NCBI GenBank assembly: GCA_965222015.1
Contig: CBDCTL010000024.1
Span: 1,736,001-1,800,000, forward strand
Length of the DNA stretch: 64,000 nt
Reading direction: 5' to 3'
DNA from: JANQPX01 sp965222015
Lineage (GTDB): Bacteria > Pseudomonadota > Alphaproteobacteria > Geminicoccales > Geminicoccaceae
Shown here: positions 17,380-27,155 of the stretch, piece after piece
Numbering within the stretch: the stretch's first letter is position 1
Layout of the letters: every line of letters starts with the position of its first letter
Program-made: the position numbers and the translations under genes
The notes under the pieces: generated by a model
What the model was told of the DNA's origin: nothing
The model's input: only the letters and a program-made list of their open reading frames with translations
The model's database searches: none

Positions 17380-19386
17380 ATGGAACCGCATACGACACCA
17401 CCGTCCAGTCCCTTTCCTCGGCTGTTTGCGCCGGTCGATCTGCGCGGGCGGACGCTCAGAAATCGCATCGTGTTCGGCGCGCACACCGCCAACATGTCGG
17501 TGGACGGCCTGCCGTCGGCGCAGCACGAGGCCTATTATGTCGAGCGGGCGCTCGGCGGTGCCGCCATGCTGGTGATCGAGCCGATGCCGGTCCACGCCGC
17601 GGCCGTCCTCACCCGCGGCAATTTCCGCCACGCGGACGACGCGGTCATCCCGCATTTCCGGAGGATCACCGAGACGGTAAAGGCCGAGGGCGCCGTCATC
17701 CTTCAACAGCTCTACCATGTCGGCCAGCATGGCGACGCCGACAATGCGTACCACGCCGCCTGGTCGCCGTCCGGTCTGCCAAGCTATCACGACAGCGACG
17801 GCAGCCACGCCATGACCGAAGCCGAGATTTTTGAAACGATCGACGGCTTCGTCCAGGCGGCCCGGCGCTGTCATGAGGCCGGCTTCGACGGTGTCGAGAT
17901 CTGGGCCGCCTATCACGGCCTGGTCGACCAGTTCTGGACGCCCTGGTCCAACCGCCGGGACGACCGATGGGGCGGCAGCCTGGAGAACCGCACCCGCATC
18001 TCCCGCGAAATCGCGACCCGCATCCGAAAGCTCTGCGGCGAGGATTTCATCGTCGGTCTCGCGGTCAATGACGAGCCCGATGTCGACGTGGCGCTGAGCC
18101 GGGAGTCGATCGCCGAGATCGTCGCCCTCCATGACAGGGGCGCGCTGTTCGACTACGTCACCTGCGGCTCCGGCAGCTATTTCGATTTTTTCAAGCTGAT
18201 GCCGACCTTCCTCTACCCGGAGAAGCTCGGTGTCGATCTCGCATCCGAGCTCAGATCCGTGGTCAGCCACGCGCTCGTCACCGCGGAAAGCCATATCCGC
18301 ACGCCGGACAACGCCGAGGCCGTGCTCGGTTCGGGCGCCGCCGATCTGGTCTCGATCGTGCGTGGCCAGATCGCCGATCCCCACCTCGCGAACAAGGCGA
18401 AGGATGGAAGGGCGGAGGACATCCGGGGCTGCCTTTCCTGCAACCAGATGTGCTGGGGCCGCCGGTCTCGCGACTACTGGATCTCCTGCCTGGTCAACCC
18501 CTCGGTCGGCCGCGAGTGGGAGTGGGGCGGGGACCGTTTTGTCCGGGCCGGACAGGGGAAACGGGTGCTGGTGGTCGGTGCCGGACCGGCCGGTCTGGAG
18601 GCGGCGCGGGTCGCCGCCGAGCGCGGCCATCAGGTGACGCTGATGGAGGCGGCGGCCGAGCTCGGCGGCCAGTTCCGCCTCGCCGGCCTGCAGCCGCGCC
18701 GAGGGCAGATCCTGGAGCTCCTGGGCTGGTATGAACGCCAGTTCGAAAAGCTGCAGGTCAAGGTCGAAAGAAATGCCTTCGTCGAGGCGGACGACGTTCT
18801 CGTATTCGATCCCGACCACGTCGTCCTCGCGACCGGTTCTCAGCCGGACGCCGACGGTTTCCAGCGCGCCCTTCCCCATCTTCCCCGCCTGCCCGGCATC
18901 GAGAAAGGCGGGGTCTGGTCGCCGGAGGAGGTGATGGGCAGATCCGCAAGGCTCGGCGAGCGGGTCGTCGTTCTGGACGAGGGCGGCAACTGGCGGGGCT
19001 GCGGCACCGCCTGGCATCTGGCCGAGGCGGGCCGGCAAGTCACCATCGTCACCCCTGATCCGATGGTCGGCAAGGAGCTGCAGCGCACCGCAGCCGACTA
19101 CCCGCTTCGCCGCCGCCTGGCCGGCCTCGGCGTCTCTTTCGTCACGGAAACCGCGATTCTCGCATGGACCGGCGAGGGCGCCCATACCGTCTCCCTGCTC
19201 GACGGCAGCGAACGTGACATCGCCGCGGACAGCATGGTGCTCTCGACCGTCAACCGCGCGGAGGACGGGCTGATGCGCGAGCTGGAGACATTCGATATTC
19301 ATTGTGTGGCCGTCGGCGACTGTGTGGCGCCCCGCCAGGCCGCTTATGCGATCCATGAGGGGCGAAAGGCTGCGCTTGAGCTCTGA
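17380..19386 (+). CDS. TMADH/2,4-dienoyl-CoA reductase-type FMN/4Fe-4S/FAD oxidoreductase
   Basis: 668 residues from ATG 17380. Layout: an old-yellow-enzyme TIM barrel (about residues 10-340) binding FMN, a 4Fe-4S loop CLSCNQMCWG with a following Cys, then a nucleotide-binding half with GKRVLVVGAGPAGLEAAR. This is the arrangement of trimethylamine and dimethylamine dehydrogenases and of N-methylproline/stachydrine demethylases, as well as dienoyl-CoA reductase. Oxidative demethylation of a methylated amine is the likely class of reaction, but the substrate cannot be read from the sequence. The divergent flavin reductase and the next DUF1028 gene may belong to the same pathway. Confidence 0.88.
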   Translation: MEPHTTPPSSPFPRLFAPVDLRGRTLRNRIVFGAHTANMSVDGLPSAQHEAYYVERALGGAAMLVIEPMPVHAAAVLTRGNFRHADDAVIPHFRRITETVKAEGAVILQQLYHVGQHGDADNAYHAAWSPSGLPSYHDSDGSHAMTEAEIFETIDGFVQAARRCHEAGFDGVEIWAAYHGLVDQFWTPWSNRRDDRWGGSLENRTRISREIATRIRKLCGEDFIVGLAVNDEPDVDVALSRESIAEIVALHDRGALFDYVTCGSGSYFDFFKLMPTFLYPEKLGVDLASELRSVVSHALVTAESHIRTPDNAEAVLGSGAADLVSIVRGQIADPHLANKAKDGRAEDIRGCLSCNQMCWGRRSRDYWISCLVNPSVGREWEWGGDRFVRAGQGKRVLVVGAGPAGLEAARVAAERGHQVTLMEAAAELGGQFRLAGLQPRRGQILELLGWYERQFEKLQVKVERNAFVEADDVLVFDPDHVVLATGSQPDADGFQRALPHLPRLPGIEKGGVWSPEEVMGRSARLGERVVVLDEGGNWRGCGTAWHLAEAGRQVTIVTPDPMVGKELQRTAADYPLRRRLAGLGVSFVTETAILAWTGEGAHTVSLLDGSERDIAADSMVLSTVNRAEDGLMRELETFDIHCVAVGDCVAPRQAAYAIHEGRKAALEL

Positions 19387-19407
19387 ATCCGGCAGCCAGG
19401 ACCCGGA

Positions 19408-20073
19408 TCAGGACCGGTAGGGATCGTCGACCGTCGGCAGATCCCGGATCCAGTCGTCATAAGGCGGGCTCACGGCGAGGTCGTGGAGCGCCCGGAGCTT
19501 CGCGATCGGCTGCTCGTCGTAGTCGATGCGGAGATCCAGCGGCGGCCGGTCGGCGGCGACGATTCGGATCGCTGCGGACAGGAGGCCTCGCGAGTCACCG
19601 CCGGCGGCGGCTCCCGCTTCCAGCGTCGAAAGCAGCCGCTGTCCGAAGTCTTCGTCCGCACCGTCCCCCGCGTCGAACGCCCGCTTCATCTCATCGAGCA
19701 CGTTCGGGCCGCCGAGCCAGTTGCCGACCATGACGCAGCCTTCGCCGGCGATATGTCCCTTCGCGTCGATGTTCCGCTCGCCGGTCCAGACCGCGCACCG
19801 GCCGCTTTTATCGAGAACAGCGAGCTGCCGGCGGGCGCGCCCTTCGTCACCGTCGGTGATCTCGGGCAGGATCGCCTCCGCCGTCTCGCCGCGCTTCAGG
19901 CGGTCCAGCGCCTCGTCGCCCCAAAGCGAGCTCACGCTGTGGCCGAGCGTCGCGACCGCACCCGCCTTCGGCGCTGCGCGCAGCACCCAGGCGCCGACCG
20001 CGAGATTGCCGGTGGCCGCGGCGCAGCCGATCCGGCCCGTCCGCCGATCGAGAGCGAGCACCGAAAAGGTCAT
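19408..20073 (-). CDS. DUF1028 family protein (Ntn-hydrolase-like)
   Basis: 221 residues beginning MTFSVLALDRRTGRIGCAAA, the DUF1028 start, with the GEGCVMVGNWLGGPNVL segment typical of the family. DUF1028 proteins have an Ntn-hydrolase-like fold and are often found near amino-acid or peptide catabolic genes; no biochemical role is firmly assigned. Convergent with the TMADH-like gene (21 bases between stops). Confidence 0.85.
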   Translation of the reverse strand: MTFSVLALDRRTGRIGCAAATGNLAVGAWVLRAAPKAGAVATLGHSVSSLWGDEALDRLKRGETAEAILPEITDGDEGRARRQLAVLDKSGRCAVWTGERNIDAKGHIAGEGCVMVGNWLGGPNVLDEMKRAFDAGDGADEDFGQRLLSTLEAGAAAGGDSRGLLSAAIRIVAADRPPLDLRIDYDEQPIAKLRALHDLAVSPPYDDWIRDLPTVDDPYRS

Positions 20074-20108
20074 GATGCGAGTCCGGCCATCTTCGTTCCT
20101 CCGGTTCG

Positions 20109-21164
20109 TCAGGCCGCGGCCGCCAAGTCCTTCGGTCGGAGGTCGATCACGGTCATCTCGGCACGGGTGCCGAGGCGCATCACCGGGCCCCAGCAGCCGG
20201 TGCCGGGCGAGACGTAGAGATGGCGATCACCTTCGCTGAAGAGGCCGGTCAGGAAGGGGAATTGCCGTCTGACCAGATGACCGAACGGCCAGATCTGGCC
20301 GCCGTGGGTGTGGCCGGACAGCATGAGATCGACGCCCGCCGCGCGCGCCGCGTGCCAGCCGTCCGGGCGGTGATAGAGAAGGATGCGATAACGATCCTCG
20401 TGCATCGGGATCGCCGGCAGCTCCCGTTCGACGTGATCCTTTCGATCGGCGTCGTCGATCCCGAGGATCTGAAGGCCGCCATGGAGGATCGAGCGCGTGC
20501 GCAGGATCTCAACACCTTTGGCTTCGACCATGGCGATCACCGCGTCCAGGTCGACATAGCGCTCGTGATTGCCGAGGCAGAGAAAGGCGGGGCAGGGGAG
20601 ATCGGCGAGCGCTTCGAGATCGGCGGCGCCGACCGCGCTCGCATCGATCAGATCGCCGGTGATCAGGAGCGCGTCCGGCCGATGGCGGACGGCCTGCGCG
20701 ACCACCCGCTCCAGGAAGGCAGGGCTGCGCGAGCCGACATGCACGTCGCTCAGCTGCACCAGGCGATAGGGTCGATCCAGGCGCTCATGGAAAAATTCGA
20801 GCCGGTGCTCGCGGATTCGCGTCGCCGCCAGAACGCCCGTGACGCCGAGCAGGAGCCAGGCGGCGATCACCGCGAGCGCGACCTGGCGTTCGGGCAGCCA
20901 AGCGGTCAGCAGGAGGCCGGCGGCCACTGGCACCATCGCCACCGCGCCCCAGCCGAAGAGCTGCATCACTGGCCAGCGGATCTTCAGGCTCCGCCCCTGG
21001 ATCGCACGCCAGAGGCCGAACGCGGCGATCGGGGCGAGAACCAGGCTTGCGAGCAGCCAGAGGCCGGTCGGTCGCTCCAGGAGCCAGCTCGCCAGCACCG
21101 TGACCGGTACGACCATGGTCAGCCAGACGACGATCGCCCCGAAGAACATGAAGCGCTTCGACAT
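20109..21164 (-). CDS. Membrane metallophosphoesterase
   Basis: 351 residues from ATG 21164; in-frame ATGs at 21218 and 21248 are alternatives. Three to four N-terminal membrane helices are followed by a calcineurin-like domain with the metal ligands in DVHVGS, GDLID, GNHER, the HRPDG region and SGHTHGGQIWPF. This is the YaeI/YkuE-like group of membrane-linked phosphoesterases, which act on lipid-linked or other phosphoesters; the substrate is unknown. No close operon partner. Confidence 0.87.
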   Translation of the reverse strand: MSKRFMFFGAIVVWLTMVVPVTVLASWLLERPTGLWLLASLVLAPIAAFGLWRAIQGRSLKIRWPVMQLFGWGAVAMVPVAAGLLLTAWLPERQVALAVIAAWLLLGVTGVLAATRIREHRLEFFHERLDRPYRLVQLSDVHVGSRSPAFLERVVAQAVRHRPDALLITGDLIDASAVGAADLEALADLPCPAFLCLGNHERYVDLDAVIAMVEAKGVEILRTRSILHGGLQILGIDDADRKDHVERELPAIPMHEDRYRILLYHRPDGWHAARAAGVDLMLSGHTHGGQIWPFGHLVRRQFPFLTGLFSEGDRHLYVSPGTGCWGPVMRLGTRAEMTVIDLRPKDLAAAA

Positions 21165-21400
21165 GCGCCGCCGTGTCCTCGTTCCGCCTGCCGTCGCTGC
21201 CGCTGTCTTCGTCGCCATGGTTCCTGCCGTCGTCACGAGCGGTGCCATCCCGCTCCAGGGTCCGAAGTAGGCGGAGTTTCGGTCGGCTGCAAGCCGGCTC
21301 GTGAAAGCGAGGGGGCAGCCGCGTCGCCTTGACGTTCGGCACCGGTCTCGCCTACCACCCGTTCAACACCGTCGGCACCGCCAGGTCCAGGGTCGGAACC

Positions 21401-22078
21401 ATGACTGATCTCATCGCCTTCGACGCGCTCTTCGAACGCGCTGCCGCGCGAAAGGGCGGGGTCGAAGCCTTCGAAAAGACGCTCCAGACGCCGAAGCCGC
21501 CCGCCGAGCTCGCCGCCATTCCCGACGATCGCTGGCTGTCCGCCATGTCGAAATCGGTGTTTCGGGCAGGCTTCAACTGGAAAGTCGTCGAAGCGAAATG
21601 GCCGCGCTTCGAGGAGGTATTCGATGGCTTCGACGTCGGCCGCATGGCGATGATGTCGGACGACGATCTCGATCATTATCTGAAGGCCGAGGGCATCATC
21701 CGCCACGCCAAAAAAATCCTGTCGATCCAGAGCAACGCCGCGTTTCTGCGCGATCTCGCCGCCGAGCATGGCAGCGGCGCGAAGGTGATCGGCGAATGGC
21801 CGAAGAACGATTTCGCCGGCCTTCTCTGGACGCTGAAGCGCCGAGGCACCCGCCTCGGCGGCAGCACCGGCATGTATTTTCTGCGCGGCATGGGCGTGGA
21901 TGGCTATGTGCTTGCCCGCGACGTGGTGCGTGCCCTGATCCGCGAAGGCGTGATCGAAAAGGAGCCGACCTCGAAGCGCGATCTCGACCGCGTCCAGATC
22001 GCCTTCGATCACTGGCACGAAGAAAGCGCTCGTCCCTTCACCCATATCAGCCGCGTGCTCGCCTGCTCCATCGACTGA
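21401..22078 (+). CDS. tag: DNA-3-methyladenine glycosylase I-like protein
   Basis: 225 residues from ATG 21401 (GGAACC just upstream). The segments SKSVFRAGFNWKVVEAKWPR, IIRHAKKILSIQSNA and the helix-hairpin-helix-like LGGSTGMYFLRGMGVDGYV fit the Tag superfamily of base-excision glycosylases. It lacks the classical N-terminal YHDxEWG sequence of E. coli Tag, so it belongs to a divergent subgroup and its substrate is uncertain. Confidence 0.7.
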   Translation: MTDLIAFDALFERAAARKGGVEAFEKTLQTPKPPAELAAIPDDRWLSAMSKSVFRAGFNWKVVEAKWPRFEEVFDGFDVGRMAMMSDDDLDHYLKAEGIIRHAKKILSIQSNAAFLRDLAAEHGSGAKVIGEWPKNDFAGLLWTLKRRGTRLGGSTGMYFLRGMGVDGYVLARDVVRALIREGVIEKEPTSKRDLDRVQIAFDHWHEESARPFTHISRVLACSID

Positions 22079-23161
22079 GATTCGGCCCTGCGCAGACCCC
22101 GTGATCTTCGATATTCATCGAGGTCTCACGCCATCCCGCGCGGAACATGACCGATCTGGTCGCTTGCCTGGCCTTGCCATGTCGCCAATGCGGTGGCCGG
22201 ATACAGTGAAAAGCAAGGCTGCTTGATGCATTCTTTAGCGGGCGATTGGCGGCAGCTCGATCACGACATTCGGCCACCGGAGTATTAACCGGCTGTCAAT
22301 GCCTCTCTGGCAAGTCTGTGCATGGTGGCCTGCCCCCGGTGGATGTGCCACCTGCCAACGCACGGCCACTCCTGTCGCCTTGCTCGATCATGTCGAGAAT
22401 GTCGAGCCTGACGCTGGGGCCAAGCGCGAGCAGCACCTTGATCATATCCTATGCGCCGCTATGGCCCTCCAGACGCCGGTTCCGGGGTCATAGGGCCTGA
22501 AATCGGGTGCAAAGGAACCTTGCCATCGGGACGCGGCTGCTGTCGTTAATTCGTGTCTATAACGCGCGAACCATCTCTTTCTGAGCTCACACATGTTTCC
22601 GATTCAGATTTCGGCTTCGTCCGGAAGGCGCGGGCCATTAAGAGATTGAGGTGACTAAATATTTTCCCTAGTCCTTCCTCCAGGCAAATTGCACCTTCCG
22701 TCGTAAAGGCCTGCATCATAGCACGGGCGATGCGCCGGATAGCCGCCTCCCCGGGCCGGCGATTGCTCGAGGCGGTTGGCTATCCGCCAGGATTCTGCCG
22801 CAGGGCTGGATTCTGGATCATGCCAGGAGCCGAATGAAGCAAGGTCAAATCGTACTGGCGTCACTGTCCGGCTATCGGGGAGCGATTCTTGACGTGTCGA
22901 ACCACGGTACGCATTCGAGAACAATGTGATGCGGGATGGCGATTCGGCGATAGCAGGGTGTCGAAGCCGGTGTGGCACCACGGCAGCCATTTAGCTTGGC
23001 TCGGTGAGCGCTTTATGGGTCCCTGTTTCGGGAACTACAACGAATCGTCGACGTTTAGACGAAAGGACAAAGCCGAAAGAGCGTTGCAGCATCGACAGTT
23101 GAAGAATCGATTGGATCTGACTTTGCGCTTCTGCCGGCCGTGGTCATGCCGACGGCGGTAC
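22079..23161. other. 1.1-kb gene-poor region upstream of coxB
   Basis: No convincing gene is seen. The stretch holds a dyad at 22737-22785 (GGATAGCC...GGCTATCC with nested GCCTC/GAGGC) and, at 22864-22884, a 21-base sequence that recurs with one mismatch at 35680-35700 next to a transposase fragment. The lower-GC bits around 22540-22680 suggest decayed mobile DNA. Promoters for the cytochrome oxidase operon should lie near its right end. Confidence 0.6.
22864..22884 (+). repeat. Orphan insertion-sequence-end-like repeat, copy 1
   Basis: CTGTCCGGCTATCGGGGAGC at 22864 matches the copy at 35680-35700 in 20 of 21 positions, and similarity continues a few bases to each side. The second copy follows an IS3-type transposase fragment, so both are probably the end of the same IS family. 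No transposase fragment is recognised beside this copy. Confidence 0.55.
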
Positions 23162-24139
23162 ATGGCGACGCGGGCTGTCGCCCTCGCCTCGCTGCTGCTT
23201 CTGTGTGGCTGCACCGGCATCCAGTCCGCCCTCGACCCTGCGGGCAAGGATGCCCGGGTTCTGGCCGATCTGTTCTGGCTCATGCTGGCGGGTGCCGTCG
23301 TTCTGTGGCTGCTGGTCAACGGCCTCTTCTTCTACGTCACCCGCCTGCAGCCGAAGAAGCTGTCCAGGCGTCTCGCCGAGGCGCTGGTGATCGGCGGCGG
23401 CATCGTGTTTCCGACCCTGGCGCTCGCCGGCCTTCTCGGCTACGGCCTGTCGATCATGCCGGACCAGCGTGCCGCCGGCACCGGGTTGACCATTCGGGTG
23501 ACCGGGGAACAGTGGTGGTGGCGGGTGGAGTACTGGCCGGAGGGTGCGGACCGGCCGGTGGTCTCGGCGAACGAGATCCGCCTGCCGGTCAATGAGCGCA
23601 CCGAGATCAGGCTGGACGCGGACGAGGTCATCCATTCCTTTTGGATTCCGTCGCTTGCCGGCAAGATGGACATGTTTCCCGGACGCGAGACGCGCATGGC
23701 GGTCGAGCCGGAGGCGGTCGGCACCTATCGCGGCCAGTGCGCCGAGTTCTGCGGCGCGTCCCATGCGCTGATGGCGTTCCAGGCGGTGGTGATGGAGCCG
23801 GACGCGTTCGACGCCTGGCTGGAAAAGGAGCGCGGCCCGGCGGCGGAGCCTGCGGACGATCGAGCGCGGCGTGGTGAAGAAGTATTTCTGGCGCAGGGCT
23901 GCGGTGCGTGCCATGCGGTGCGCGGCACGCCGGCATCCAGCCGGGTCGGCCCCGATCTCACCCATGTCGGCGGACGCACCACCCTCGGCGCCGGCATCCT
24001 TCCGGCCGATGCCGAGGCGTTTTCCGAATGGGTGCGCCACACCGGGTCGATCAAGCCCGAGGTCGAGATGCCGTCCTACGCGCATCTGGGCGACGACGAC
24101 CTCGCAGCGCTCAGCCACTATCTCGAAGGCCTGAAGTGA
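23162..24139 (+). CDS. coxB: Cytochrome c oxidase subunit II with fused cytochrome c domain
   Basis: 325 residues from ATG 23162. The start is chosen because a lipoprotein-type signal (MATRAVALASLLLLCGC) follows it; the frame stays open upstream but without family resemblance. Two membrane helices, then the CuA domain with VIHSFWIP and CAEFCGASHALM supplying the copper ligands, then a C-terminal class I cytochrome c domain with the heme motif CGACH and a Met ligand in VEMPSYAHL. This is the caa3-type layout. Its TGA overlaps the next ATG by one base. Confidence 0.95.
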   Translation: MATRAVALASLLLLCGCTGIQSALDPAGKDARVLADLFWLMLAGAVVLWLLVNGLFFYVTRLQPKKLSRRLAEALVIGGGIVFPTLALAGLLGYGLSIMPDQRAAGTGLTIRVTGEQWWWRVEYWPEGADRPVVSANEIRLPVNERTEIRLDADEVIHSFWIPSLAGKMDMFPGRETRMAVEPEAVGTYRGQCAEFCGASHALMAFQAVVMEPDAFDAWLEKERGPAAEPADDRARRGEEVFLAQGCGACHAVRGTPASSRVGPDLTHVGGRTTLGAGILPADAEAFSEWVRHTGSIKPEVEMPSYAHLGDDDLAALSHYLEGLK

Positions 24140-26745
24140 TGACCGACATCGGCGCGGGCGGCATCGACTGGTCCAAAAGCACCACGACACGCGAGTCGGC
24201 CGGCGCCGGTGGCGCATATCCGCCGACCGAGGGCATGCTTCGAGAGCCGGTCGACCCGGACTTCCAGAAAGCGTCCGCCGATCGCCTGCGCAGGGCCTGG
24301 AAGACGCCCGAAGGCTTTCGCTACTGGACCGCGGTCAACAATTCCGAGGTCGGCCTCTGGTACACGCTGACCGCCTTCTTCTTCATGCTGTGCGCGGGCG
24401 TGCTGGCGCTGCTGATCCGCATTCAGCTCGTCGTTCCGGACAACGATTTCCTGTCCGCCGACCGCTTCAACCAGTTCTTCACCATGCACGGCTCGGCGAT
24501 GATGTTCCTGTTCGCCGTGCCGATGTTCGAGGCGGTCGCGATCCTGATCCTGCCGGCCTTCCTGGGCGCGCGCGACATGCCGTTTCCGCGGCTGTCCGCC
24601 TACGGCTTCTGGTGCTTTCTGATCGGCGGCATCTTCGTCATGAGCTCGATCCTGTTCGGCGTCGCCCCCGATGCCGGCTGGTTCATGTACCCGCCGCTCG
24701 CCACCAAGCAGGGCGGCGTCGGCGCGGATATCTGGCTGCTCGGGCTTTCCTTCATCGAGGTCGCCTCGATCGCCGCCGCGGTCGAGCTGATCGTCGGCGT
24801 CCTCAAATGCCGCCCGCCCGGCATGCGGGTCAACCTGATGCCGCTCTACGCCTGGTACGTGCTGGTGGTCGGCGGCATGATCCTGTTCGCCTTTCCGCCG
24901 CTGATCGCCGGCGACTTCCTGTTCGAGCTGGAGAGGAGCTTCGACTGGCCGTTCTTCGATCCCGAGCGCGGCGGCGATCCCCTCCTTTGGCAGCATCTCT
25001 TCTGGATCTTCGGCCATCCCGAGGTCTACATCGTCTTTCTGCCCTCGATCGCGATCGCCGCGATGATCATCCCGACCGCGGCGCAGCGCCCGATCGTCGG
25101 CTATTCCTGGATCGTTCTGTCAGCGGTCGGCACCGGTTTTCTGTCGTTTGGCCTCTGGGTGCATCACATGTTCACCACGGGCCTCCCCTCGCTCTCGCTC
25201 GGCTTCTTCTCCGCCGCCTCGGAGGCCGTGGTGATCCCGACCGGCGTGCAGCTCTTCGCCTTCGTCGCCACGCTGATGGTCGGGCGGGTGACGCTGTCCG
25301 TGCCCATGCTCTACATCGCGGGCGCGCTCGCGATCTTCACCGCGGGCGGGCTCACCGGCGTGATGGTGGCGCTCGCCCCCTTCGACTGGCAGGCCCACGA
25401 CAGCTATTTCGTCGTCGCGCATCTGCACTACACCCTGTTCGGCGGCATGGTCTTTCCGGTGATGGCCGGCGTCTACTACTTCTACCCGTTCTTCACCAAG
25501 AAGCTGATGTCCGAGAAGCTCGGCCGCATCGCATTCTGGCTCACCTTCACCGGCTTCAACGTCACCTTCCTGCCGATGCACCTGACCGGCCTGCTCGGCA
25601 TGCCGAGGCGGGTCTACACCTACCCCGAAGGCCTCGGCTGGGACTGGCTCAACATGATCTCGACGGTGGGATCCTTCGTGATCGCCGCCGGCTTCCTGGT
25701 GTTCGCCTGGGACCTCCTTCGCCCCAAGGGCCATCAGCCGCACCCACAGCGCAATCCCTGGAAGGCGGGCACGCTGGAATGGTCCCACGACATCCCCGAG
25801 GAATTCTGGGGGGCGCGCTCGATACCCTATATCGAAAGCCGCTACCCGCTCTGGGACCAGGAGAAGATCGTCGAGCGCATGGACGCCGGGCGCTACTACC
25901 TGCCGGACGCCGCGGAGCTGAAGCGCGAGACCCTGGTCACCACGGTGCTGGACGCCAAGCCGATCCAGTGCATGCGCGTCACCGGACCCGCCTGGATCAC
26001 CATCTGGGCGGCGATCTTCACCGGCGGCGCCTTCATCTTCCCGACCTTCCACATGTACCCGCCGGCGATCGTCTGCGGCATCCTCGCGATCTGCTGCGTG
26101 ATCTACTGGCTCTGGACCTCGACGGCGCCGATCCCCGAGCAGGACGGAAAGGACGTCGGGCTCGGCCTGCGCCTGCCGATCTACGCCTCCGGCCCGGCGT
26201 CCGCCGGCTGGTGGGGCGTGTTCATCACCATGCTCGGCGACGCCACCGCCTTCGCCAGCCTCATCTTCGGTTTTTTCTTCTACTGGACCTCGAAACCTGA
26301 CTTTCCGCCGGAGGGAGCCGCCTTCCCGACGACGCTCTGGCTGGTGCTCGGCACCGTGCTGCTGGTCGCTTCCTGGGCGCTCACCGTCTTCGCGCGGACG
26401 GCCAATCGCCGCGATTACTACGAAGCGACGCGCGGCGCCCTGATCGCGGCACCGCTGGCGGCGATCATAGGGGCCGGCGCCATGGTCTGGTCCGTGGTCG
26501 GCGCCGATCTCGACCCGACCTCCCACGTCTATCCCGCCATGCTCTGGGGGCTGGTGGTCTGGACCGCCGTCCATGTCGGCGCGGGCGCGATCATGCAGGG
26601 CTATTGCCTGGCAGCCAGCCTCACCGGCAAGATGACGCCGAGGCACGACGCCGACATCTGGAACGTCTGCCTGTTCTGGCATTTCGTCGTCCTCACCGTG
26701 CTGGTGACCGCCGGCACGATCGGCCTGATGCCGAGGCTTTTGTGA
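24139..26745 (+). CDS. Cytochrome c oxidase subunit I-III fusion
   Basis: 868 residues, far longer than CoxA alone (~550). Residues ~60-560 are the heme-copper oxidase catalytic subunit: heme ligand in FTMHGSAMMFLF, CuB/His-Tyr region WIFGHPEVYIV, HH pair in LWVHHMFTTG, and VVAHLHYTLFGG. GHPEV marks an A1-type proton path. From about residue 610 a linker and then a CoxC-like module (SGPASAGWW...ATAFASLIFGFFFYW) with five or so helices follow. Separate coxC is absent, so the fusion supplies subunit III. One-base overlap with coxB. Confidence 0.95.
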   Translation: MTDIGAGGIDWSKSTTTRESAGAGGAYPPTEGMLREPVDPDFQKASADRLRRAWKTPEGFRYWTAVNNSEVGLWYTLTAFFFMLCAGVLALLIRIQLVVPDNDFLSADRFNQFFTMHGSAMMFLFAVPMFEAVAILILPAFLGARDMPFPRLSAYGFWCFLIGGIFVMSSILFGVAPDAGWFMYPPLATKQGGVGADIWLLGLSFIEVASIAAAVELIVGVLKCRPPGMRVNLMPLYAWYVLVVGGMILFAFPPLIAGDFLFELERSFDWPFFDPERGGDPLLWQHLFWIFGHPEVYIVFLPSIAIAAMIIPTAAQRPIVGYSWIVLSAVGTGFLSFGLWVHHMFTTGLPSLSLGFFSAASEAVVIPTGVQLFAFVATLMVGRVTLSVPMLYIAGALAIFTAGGLTGVMVALAPFDWQAHDSYFVVAHLHYTLFGGMVFPVMAGVYYFYPFFTKKLMSEKLGRIAFWLTFTGFNVTFLPMHLTGLLGMPRRVYTYPEGLGWDWLNMISTVGSFVIAAGFLVFAWDLLRPKGHQPHPQRNPWKAGTLEWSHDIPEEFWGARSIPYIESRYPLWDQEKIVERMDAGRYYLPDAAELKRETLVTTVLDAKPIQCMRVTGPAWITIWAAIFTGGAFIFPTFHMYPPAIVCGILAICCVIYWLWTSTAPIPEQDGKDVGLGLRLPIYASGPASAGWWGVFITMLGDATAFASLIFGFFFYWTSKPDFPPEGAAFPTTLWLVLGTVLLVASWALTVFARTANRRDYYEATRGALIAAPLAAIIGAGAMVWSVVGADLDPTSHVYPAMLWGLVVWTAVHVGAGAIMQGYCLAASLTGKMTPRHDADIWNVCLFWHFVVLTVLVTAGTIGLMPRLL

Positions 26746-26747
26746 CC

Positions 26748-27155
26748 ATGGCCGAGATTCGAAAGAAGGAGGAACGAAAGAGCTTCGCCGAGGAGGCGTC
26801 CAGCCTCTGGCTGATCACCTTCGCCGGCAGCATCTGGGCGATCCATTTCGTCGTCTGCTACGCCGCGACCGCCGTCGTCTGCTCGAAATTTCCGGGCGAT
26901 GCGGGGGTGGTGGAAGACCTGAGGCTCGGCATCGGCCTCGCCACCGCGATCGCCCTGGTCGCGATCCTGGTCATCGGCTGGCGCTCCTGGCGGCAGTGGG
27001 ATTTTCTCGACGACTACGACTACGTCCACGACCTCGCGGTCGAGGAGGACCGGCACGAATTTCTGGGGCACGCCTCCTTCCTTCTCTCGATCATCTCCTT
27101 CATCGGCGTCTGCTACGTCGCCATGCCCGCTCTTTTCCTGACGAGCTGCGGATGA
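26748..27155 (+). CDS. Small membrane protein of the oxidase operon
   Basis: 135 residues from ATG 26748, two bases after the coxAC stop. Three hydrophobic segments are visible (WLITFAGSIWAIHFVVCYAA, IGLATAIALVAILVIG and FLLSIISFIGVCYVAM). It occupies the place of a subunit IV or oxidase-associated protein but does not show a clear CoxD/CtaF signature. The stop overlaps the following ATG as ATGA. A structural or assembly role in the oxidase is inferred from position only. Confidence 0.75.
   Translation: MAEIRKKEERKSFAEEASSLWLITFAGSIWAIHFVVCYAATAVVCSKFPGDAGVVEDLRLGIGLATAIALVAILVIGWRSWRQWDFLDDYDYVHDLAVEEDRHEFLGHASFLLSIISFIGVCYVAMPALFLTSCG

Noticed and set aside
17371..19356. 661-codon frame antisense to the TMADH-like gene
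   Set aside because: The plus strand carries all FMN, Fe-S and nucleotide-binding motifs; the antisense text is featureless.
22296..22445. 49-codon minus-strand frame (MIKVLLALGPSVRLDILDMI...)
   Set aside because: The purine-rich site is too close to the ATG and there is no recognisable family or neighbour link; likely non-coding or decayed.
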